Below, piece by piece: positions 56,381 to 64,000 of a stretch of 64,000 nt of DNA. The DNA is taken from NCBI GenBank assembly GCA_021209875.1, contig JAGYVD010000004.1, positions 4,129,001 to 4,193,000 on the forward strand, given 5' to 3'. Each line of letters opens with the position of its first letter. Position 1 is the first letter of the stretch. The notes below the pieces were generated by a model. That model did not search any database, was not told the DNA's origin, and saw only the letters and a program-made list of their open reading frames with translations. Source of the stretch: Rosellinia necatrix (Eukaryota; Ascomycota; Sordariomycetes; Xylariales; Xylariaceae). A program made the position numbers and the translations under genes.

Positions 56381-57338
56381 AAAATGCGTGCATGGTAATG
56401 TAACGAGGTAATCATGTAACAACCCTCTGTACAACAGCATCCTCATATACCCATCTCCGTATATATAGAAGTTAAAGCGTGCAACGCCTGCATACCTCTT
56501 CATGTGTTTCCCTTCTCTCCACCTTAAGATCCCTCCTTTGGCCCATCAAAAACCCCGCGTTCGGATACGATACGTCTTCATGCTTTGTGATCTCCAACGA
56601 GTTCGCGCCTCCATGGCATGGAGACCACGCTAAAACGCAATATCAAACTCATCAGCGGGTTCTTAGGTATCTAAATAGATGCCCGAAAACCGAGCTGCTG
56701 CTCATTCTTTCAGACTCGGATTCCTCAGCTTTGGAATTCCGGACTAACGAATAGAGTACATCCCCAATGACCATAGATATGACCCTTCAGACATATGTGA
56801 ACATAAATACCGGTAGTATTATAGCCGAATACAGTTTCATTGCCATACTTTAATGCTCTTCAATAAAGACCAACGTGAGTTAGGTGGGTAATATTGCCTT
56901 CATACATAACGCAAACAATAGTCTCAGTTCTCGATGTTGGACTAAACAGCCAACGTTACCACCTCTTCGCCCCTATTGTCTCAGAAGTAGCAGGTGCTTC
57001 CCTATCCCCAACCTACATACAACCACGAGAGGCCGTTGGGAGCCAGCAAGACTTGTTTTATTAGCATTGGCACACGCCAATCAATCAGAGGGTGTGAGTC
57101 GTAGCTACGAGTGGCGTTCTCGCTCAATATGGATATATGAAGTACGATAGGCGAGTAAGTTAATCAAATCCACCTCAAGAAAACAGACTTTATTACGAGT
57201 AAATCGTAGATCGAAGGTATATTATCTCTGTCAATTGTGATAGAAAATTTGTTTCCAAAACCAAGCGCGATTGAAGATATATAAAAAAAAAAAAAAAAGG
57301 ACGCGAAGACTCTGTATCTCGCCGGCATCAAAAATCAA
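56381..57338. other. Intergenic between CYM1 and ferric reductase 3' ends
   Basis: Convergent ends. A poly-A tract at 57282-57297. No gene recognised. Confidence 0.5.
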
Positions 57339-60115
57339 TTACCAGGTAAATGCCTCCTCGATCAGATCCACACTGAAGCCATCCCGGACACAGCGAACGA
57401 CCTGTCTCCTCGCCTCATCAGCCATCTGACCCGGTCCGCAGACCAAAACGACAGTCCGCTGCCCGACCCCGACGGCCCCCCTGATCACGGAGCCGACGTG
57501 CATGCGGCCGGCCGTCACCGCCGCGTCCGCCGCCGCGGCCGGCAGAACGCGGCCCTCGACCTCGCGGGCCTCCCCCTTCGACGACGTCCACCTCTGCGCC
57601 GCGGCGCCGCCGCTGTCCTCGTCGTCATCCGCGGCCGCGCCGCCCGTGCACCAGAACAGGCGCTCGACGCCGCCGCCGCCGCCGCCGCCGCTGGCGTCGG
57701 CGAGGAAGCGGCCGCGCACGAACTCGAGGAACGCCATCTCCCTCGCGGACCAGGCGAGCACGAACCGGCTCGCGTTGCGCATCACGCCTCCCCTCCTTCC
57801 CCTCTCCGCGACCTCCCCCGCCACCCCCTCCGGCGCGGCGGCGGCGGCGGCGGCGGCGGCGTACTCCTGCACGAAGCCGAGCGCGTTCGTGATCCCCACG
57901 CCGCCGGCCACGCAGAGCACCGTGTCGGCCGTGAGCAGCGGCCGCAGCGCGGCGCGGTGGCCCGCGTAGTAGCCCTCCGTGTAGGCGGACACCTCGACGC
58001 GGCGCGGCCCCGAAGCGGGCGCGGCGAGGCGGCGCCAGAGCGCGCCCGTCGCGCCGGCGTGCGCGCGGATCAGCACCTGGAAGGAGGGGGAGGGTGCGCC
58101 GTCGTCGCGGTCCCGCGGGCTCGCGGGTACGGTCTTCTCTCCCGCCGCCCCCGCCGCCGCTGCCGCCACCACGACGGCGGCGGCGGCGGCGGCGGCGTCG
58201 TCATGGGCCCCGGGTGCCTCCCACGCCGCGATGCTGAACGGGTGGCTCTCCCAGAAGGGGAAGAAGGAGGAGGAGGACGACCCGCCGGGCCGGCCGCCCG
58301 CGAAGTAGAGGAACGTGTGCTGCCCGGGGCCGATGCCGCGGGCCGTGCGCGGGAACACGGTCGCGTGCAGGACGCCCGGGCACCCCGGGACCGCCTGCAC
58401 GACCGCCTTGGCGCCCCCGGCCCGGTTGAAGTACGCCACCCGCGCCACCCGCGCCAGGCGGTCCGCGGACCAGAAGGCGAAACTGATGTAGAGCCAGACC
58501 TGGTAGCCATACTGCGGGGATCCGTTAGTGGTTTCGAACGTCCGGCTTCTTTATCTCTCTCGGTCGAGCGTGATAAAAGGGGGAAGTGGGATTTGGTCTA
58601 CGAAACGAGACCGGCGGGTCGATAAGGGGGGTGGGGAGGGGGGACGGGGGAGGTTTCCATCTGACTGACACATACCTTGAAGCCAAAATGGGGTACCAGA
58701 TGGTACCAGCATGCAATTAATGACAGGATGATCAGAATTATGTGGGTTATTAAGAATAGCTCGTAGAGCGCTATACGAAGCGGCAGGACGGCGAGGGCTG
58801 TTGCCAGGCTTAAGGCGATGGTTCCGATGATCCCCCACCACTGTGACAAAAAAAAAAAAAATAGTCAGCAATATTCCCCGGTTTGCTATGCTATGCGTGG
58901 TTTTTTGAGGACGGTCGAAGGACGTACGTAAAACGGCTCTGCCGCCTTTTTGGCATAAGACGCGGCCCCTTCATATCCAGGGTCCACGTATTGCAGGGTG
59001 TATACAGCGGAATGCACGATGGCCTGCAACGTAGCAACTCTGGCCGCCCAGCGGTGTAAAGTGAGGAACGTTGTCTGGCTCCATCCGGTGATCGCGATGA
59101 GGATGTTGTTTCGGCCCGCGAACAGAATCGCGATGCTCATATTGACGAGACTAAGCATACCGGTGCGGTTGCCGACATATTCGCAAAGCTCGAACCGCAG
59201 CGACGGGAAATATATATTCGGCTGGAAGCTTCCGAATGAGATGGATGAGAATATTATGTTCAAAATAACGAAGATGGTGATGGAAATGCTGAGCGCCCTG
59301 CCTGGGACATATCCCAAGTTCATGGGTAGCGGCTCTAGATGTCGAGATCCAAGTAACGCAGGGAGAGTCACGCTCTGGCGGAGTTTTGGCCTGAATTTCG
59401 AATCAAGCCATTTCCTATACATCCCGGGGAATGCGCTTGCGAGCTGTATTTTAATTCCCCAAGCGAGACAAGTTCCAATGACTATAAGATAAAGAATAAT
59501 CCTACGAGTAGTTCGTCAGGGATGAGCTTCACAAGACATAGGTTCTGACAGCACGAAAATTAAAGAGAGAGAAACGTACGAGTATCTCGTATGAATATAC
59601 TCCGATCGCGCAAACTCCTCCAGCGTGCCGTGCGTTGCGTGGTAGAGGTCTTGATTCACTAGACTTGTGACGTTGAGCCATGTTGCTTTCTCCGGGAGCT
59701 CAGCTGTTGGCGCCGTATCCGGTAAACAGGCATTGAACGACGGCTCCGAGGCACCAGAAAGTGCGTGATTACTGAAACATCTTGCCTGCTCTTCAACAGT
59801 GTAGCCAGCGGCACCGCATGCCTTGTGTATGCAATATGCCATTGACTGCAGCCATGGAGTGTTGGAGGTTCGGCACTCCTCAGTCGTAGTCCCCATCATC
59901 TCCATTCCCATATCTTCATGCATGTCCATCATATCGCCGTGATCCGGGAATGTGGTGCAACTCAAATATAGGGAAGAGAGCGAATCGTGGCATGCGAGCG
60001 AGCATGAGTCCGGGTATAGAGAGAGCCCATAGCCAATAATACCGTTTTTAGCTCCACAGACATTCTGAAATAAAAATAAAAAATACACACAAAAGACCGC
60101 AAGTAGTGAGCCCAT
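57339..60115 (-). CDS. Ferric reductase-like transmembrane oxidoreductase (FRE/NOX fold)
   Basis: Four exons: 59580-60115, 58928-59501, 58676-58840 and 57339-58511, introns 78, 87 and 164 nt; 815 residues. A signal peptide is followed by a secreted N-terminal domain with about ten cysteines and a Met/His-rich run (DHGDMMDMHEDMGMEMM). Membrane helices follow (IILYLIVIGTCLAWGI, LSISITIFVILNIIF), with heme-ligand histidines in TLHRWAARVATLQAIVHS and FLITHIILIILSLIACWYH. The FAD site is SHPFSIAAW and the NADPH site GGVGITNAL with terminal CGPGQMADEA. It transfers electrons from NADPH through heme to extracellular metal. Exon 4 is far more GC-rich than the others and contains long Ala and Gly tracts, likely length-variable. 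Confidence 0.92.
57660..58200. repeat. GCC/GGC-type trinucleotide repeats inside coding exon
   Basis: Several near-pure GCC/GGC runs (57670-57696, 57837-57860, 58150-58200) within exon 4 of the ferric reductase gene. On the coding strand they code for poly-Gly and poly-Ala runs. Confidence 0.8.
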
Positions 60116-61026
60116 GGCTTGTGAATTGCAGGCCGGTCAAATACAACAGATGAGGATTGGTACTTGAAAGGGTAGAATTCAAGAACGTGATACCTCGAAC
60201 TGATGCACTATTAGATAGCCAACTAGGTATCGAAAACGTATAAAAAGAAATATAGAAACGAGGGCGCGTAAAGATGAAGAGGTAGAAGCATCCCTCGAAT
60301 AATCACTTGTAGTCATTATCGAAGTTTCGGCTCAAAAGGCCCTGGTTTTAATATGCCCCCAGCCTCTACTCCACATAGTCAGGCACACACCCATCGTGCG
60401 ACAGAATACTTCCCAGACATCGAGAAGCACAGAGCCGCCAAAAGGGCCCCTGTCTTGTGTATGGTATACGAATGAGACGAAGCGTGTTTGCTTGCCCGAT
60501 TACCATAGAACCTTCACTGGCACCTGCAATACTAGTCAGACAAACAACAAACGGGGGGATATTCATTACTCGAAGGTGACACGTTGTACGCCAACGTCTT
60601 TTCTTCCCTTCCCTGGGATACACAGCATTTTTAGTTAGGTACCTATCCAATACAACATATCTTGATTAATCCTGGGTAAGGCTTTCCTGGTGGTCGGACC
60701 CAGGGAAGACGAGGATGAGAGGGATTGAGCTAGTTTTCATGACCGGATGTATACACGGCTAAAGGAAACTAATGTCGCAGACGTTTCGCGCCACGTTGTA
60801 GCCAATCATCGCGGAACTGATTGGGGACACTCCGGCGCCGCTAGATCCGGACGTCATAGAATTATACCGTTGAATTCCTCGAATCGCCTAAGCATGAATC
60901 GGGAACCATGCACGGAGCCTGTCTTCCGGGGCTCGACGCCGCTTCTCCCTCAGATCCAGAGCTATGAGCCATGTAATATGATACCCAACTGGTCTTGGCA
61001 TGACGTCTATGGCATTTCTAAATATC
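60116..61026. other. Intergenic between ferric reductase and HET gene
   Basis: No supported gene. The first about 200 bases hold the ferric reductase promoter. No clear iron-regulator site (such as a GATA-type ATCWGATAA) was confirmed. Confidence 0.5.
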
Positions 61027-63360
61027 TTATATAATTTCCACTCCTTGCGGCTTGCGATTCCGGAAGTATGAGAGACTTCCTGCTTCTGTATGAGGCCAAG
61101 TCTCGAATGACCCGACTCGGAGATATTTCCCAGGGCTTCTTGCTGCGTGGATTACGATGCCGTACCCATACCTCGAACTATTCTCTTGTCCATAGTTTTG
61201 GTCGAGATCCTCGTCGTATATCAACTCCATTTCTGGTCCCTGGTATTTTTCATGCCCAAGGTCGCCTTCAAAGGCACTACTAGATTCAGACTCCTCATCC
61301 TCGTATAAACATGTTCCTATCAGAACTAGTGATAGTCCTTCGGCCGATTCCGGTTCGTCCATGACATTCCAGTCTAGCCGTACCATGGCAACAAAAACGC
61401 CGTCTTCTGTACTCGCTCTCAGTAATTTCTCATCGGAGTCGCCTTCTAACAATCCTTGTGTGTCTGACGATTCAAGTCGACGAGGACAGGGCGCCATCAC
61501 CCCCTCGAAGGTCAGCGTACCCCCAGCAACTTTTCCAAACCGGTTGTTTGCGCTATCAAGGTCGACTTGGGCTTCTAGTTTTTCAGGTTCTTCTCTGTAT
61601 TCTGCAGCCACATCATCACCCCAAGTACCGACATGGAGACCGACAAATACAATACCATGGTTTCGGCTGGCCCAACTCCAAGATGGCGCGACATAAGAAT
61701 GCGGATTCTCAAGACTCTCAAAAAGGGCTGCCTTGGTGATATTCATTCCATGGAGCAGACTCGACCAGAATAAATCCCTGTTCAAGGTGTCTTTGCAAAG
61801 TCCGGCCAAGTATTGGTCTGGAAAGGACTTGAAAAACGTACTGGCCAGCCCAGATATCGCAGGGAATTTGTCCGATTGCTTCGTGAGTTTAAGCTTTGAA
61901 TAGTTCCGCATGACCCAGGTCCGTAGATCATGCCATTCCTCCTGCAAGCTGGGCGGTAGAGTATTATGGGAAATCGGATTCAAATATCCCGGCAAACAGT
62001 CTTCCTCTCCTTCCGAATATAGATCTCCACCTAGTAAGAAATGCAGTTTTGAGACCCCAAAAACGAGAAGATTCTGTGAAAGCATCTGTTCTTGAAATAC
62101 CCACGCACGATGACTCCAGTTCGACTCTTGGAAAGCCACGTCTGCGTAAAATCCTCGCACACTGTCTACCGAGAATGGGAACGCGCCAATAAATCGAAGG
62201 TTGAATACACCCGCAATTGACGTATTAACATGAGACTGGAAGTTAATCGGCGTATATGATGATTGGCGCTCAAGGAATCCCTTTTGACAGGTTTCCGATG
62301 CAGGCGTACAGATTGTGATGAAAGCGTTTTTGTATATGTCTGCCATGGATGCTGATTCCTGTTCCCAATCGCCTGGATCATCTTGGATTATGCATAAAGC
62401 ATCGATCCAAAGATAAGGTATTCCAATTACCCGAGCAACTTTGATCACATCCCTTAATATGGGAGAAGCTAAAGCCACAGGAAACCCAGAAAGTCTCTCT
62501 TTGTAGGTCGCACAATTTGTCTGTAGTTGTCGGGCGGCATCATCTGGTACCCCCCAACAGTAACTCATGGCTGCATAACGAAGCGACTGACTTTTGGTTT
62601 CTGTCGTCCGTATGAGCTCTGCTGAACTTGTTTCTATTAGCCTACACGCAGCCCCGTCATCAGACCCGATATCAATTAATCGAGTTGGCAAATATGATGC
62701 GCGGGCTGAACTTGACGAATTGCTATTTTCTGCTTTGGTTAACCACTTCCGTATTAACTGGATGTTACCGTCCCCGAAAGGGTCACTCTCGGGCGGAGCC
62801 TGCAGCTTGAGCCATCTACTTATGGGGCTCGCTAATGAAGTTAGCATCAGAGGGCGAACAATATCAGCTATAGAACAGTAATAGCAGCTTACATTTGTCG
62901 CCATCAATGCTGAAACAGAAATCCAAGGTTTGATCACCTTTCCAGTCAGCTCATCCTACGTTATTCAGTTGTATATCAACATACGATTTTCGTCAACATA
63001 GAGATCTGCGTGTATGGTGAGGGATTGCAATCCGACTCTCTGACTTGGGTCACATTGATAGGAGAAGCCATAGCAGTGAATCCGAGTGACTGTTTGTGGA
63101 ACCTCTTCTTGGAATATTGCTCGCAAATGCTCACAGAATCTGCAACCCTTTCTTGCCGATGCTGATAAAACTGGCAAATGTGGAAACGCATCTTCCCAAG
63201 GATGTTGGCGGAATGTGTAAACTTCATCTGGATACTCGATTCTGAGCGAGTACGCTTCACCGTCGTATATCCCTCTTGATCCTAAAACGCTATCGTCTAG
63301 CTCAAACAAGCGGCACCGACCGCACAGAGCAGAACCAAGTGGCAGAGTTGTAATGCTCAT
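61027..63360 (-). CDS. HET domain protein with N-terminal cysteine-containing extension
   Basis: Three exons: 62985-63360, 62893-62937 (45 nt) and 61027-62831, introns 47 and 61 nt; 741 residues. The N-terminal segment has cysteines (CGRCRLFE, GCRFCEHL), common in this HET subclass, and FCFSIDGDK is restored at the mini-exon. The HET domain starts near residue 225: RYAAMSYCWGVPDDA, then IPYLWIDALCIIQDDPGDWE with MADIYKNAFITICTPAS, and WSHRAWVFQEQMLS. The rest is the usual variable C-terminus with the ASRNHGIVF block typical of the subclass. Function is inferred to be allorecognition-type cell death. The first intron acceptor was chosen so that intron length is 47; a nearer acceptor would give 35 nt, too short. 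Confidence 0.88.
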
Positions 63361-64000
63361 CTTTGCTCTATTAGCTGTCCATTTTCTATGGCAAGGGACT
63401 AACGAGAGGTGGTAGGCAGTGGTTATTTAGACGTATGTGGGCAATGGGTGATGAGGGAGTGGCTAGGTAAATTGGGGGAGGGGTAGGGTTCTTAATGCGG
63501 ATCGGGCAGTAGATGTTGGGGTCTCAATCTGCACTTAACTCCAGCTAGCACCTGTACACATGAAGTACGGTGATTGGGGACATATTCCTCCCAACATAAT
63601 TGCGTGGGTACTGGCCAGAGCATAGTGGTGAGCAGCGTAGGAGACGCGAAATCCGCGTGATCCCTGCGATATCACAAGGGCATTTAAGACATGAGGACAA
63701 ATAGATTTGATGGGGATTGAAGACGCTACCGACGTACTGAGACGGTCGCCAGTTCTAATATATCAGTCTCGTCTAGGGAATTTTCGATCTCATATAATGT
63801 GAATGCTCAACCATGTTCGTGGCTCAAAGTGGCAAGGCGTGTTTATGTCCCGTTATAGGCTGTTGTCAAGGAATTTAGGACTATTGTGTATAGTTAGTGA
63901 ACCTGGAAGTAGCTTAACCTCTCTCGCTTTATAGTGGCGATTTTAAATTTGCCTTCAGGTTGAGAGTTTGACATCTGACACGAGTAATCTGGCCTTAATC
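63361..64000. other. Intergenic, upstream of the HET gene
   Basis: No gene recognised to the end of the window; the HET promoter must lie in the first few hundred bases. No TATA-like element stands out. Confidence 0.5.

Noticed and set aside
57498..58625. 375-codon frame on the plus strand
   Set aside because: It is antisense to the GC-rich exon 4 of the ferric reductase; high GC removes stops in all frames. Its translation is Arg/Gly/Ala-rich noise without domains.
1..64000. CRISPR arrays, tRNA or rRNA genes, polyketide/NRPS cluster
   Set aside because: No regularly spaced repeats, no cloverleaf with both A and B boxes noticed, and no megasynthase motif seen in the frames. A tRNA scan program would be needed to exclude tRNA genes fully.

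Overview
This is nuclear DNA of a filamentous ascomycete (Pezizomycotina, probably Sordariomycetes). Introns are mostly about 47-170 nt with GT-AG ends and CTAAC/CTGAC-like branch sites. There are two HET-domain genes, a LysM-type secreted protein, several secreted or GPI-anchored proteins, and an AT-rich transposon whose inverted repeats differ only by C/T and G/A transitions, as expected after repeat-induced point mutation (RIP). The order is assigned from gene content only and is not certain.

Layout. 1-842: 3' part of a fasciclin-domain (FAS1) protein. 2771-3765: secreted SGNH/GDSL hydrolase (-). 6019-6309: small secreted six-cysteine protein (-). 8184-9015: GFA-family zinc protein (+), convergent with ORC2 (9227-10903, -). 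ORC2 is divergent from the GEP4-type phosphatidylglycerophosphatase (11398-12153, +). 13171-14115: atypical SDR (+). 14837-15598: fungal Myb-like protein (+). 16346-17200: CutC (+), convergent with a homoserine-acetyltransferase-like alpha/beta hydrolase (17340-18897, -) that carries a 16-nt microexon. About 18.9-25.8 kb is gene-poor and holds a 1.95-kb RIP-degraded Tc1/mariner (Fot1-like) element. 25865-26698: unknown protein (+). 26756-28070: poorly resolved, possibly broken membrane-protein gene (-). 29337-29813: LysM-type protein (+), perhaps a remnant of a chitinase N-terminus. 30713-32440: M20 carboxypeptidase S (+). 33002-34921: HET protein (+). 36126-36935: GPI-anchored secreted protein (-). 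37927-39417: CECR5-type HAD protein (-). 40857-41849: aldo-keto reductase (+). 42095-42737: small DUF7053-like protein (-). 43994-44464: low-complexity protein (-). 44922-47005: LSG1 GTPase (-), divergent from LTV1 (47632-49060, +). 49631-51610: taxilin (-). 53342-56380: CYM1 presequence protease (+). 57339-60115: ferric reductase (-). 61027-63360: second HET protein (-).

Most gene models were rebuilt by joining open frames across consensus introns, checking phase and the match to conserved protein blocks. Housekeeping genes (ORC2, GEP4, LSG1, LTV1, taxilin, CYM1) alternate with accessory stretches. The clearest functional pairing is LSG1/LTV1: two cytoplasmic ribosome-maturation factors, one for each subunit, starting head-to-head from one 626-bp spacer. 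No secondary-metabolite cluster, CRISPR array, tRNA or rRNA gene was recognised, and no previously undescribed multi-gene system is evident. The most notable items are the transposon, the microexon, the SDR without its catalytic tyrosine, the Met/His-rich ferric reductase ectodomain and the truncated LysM gene.
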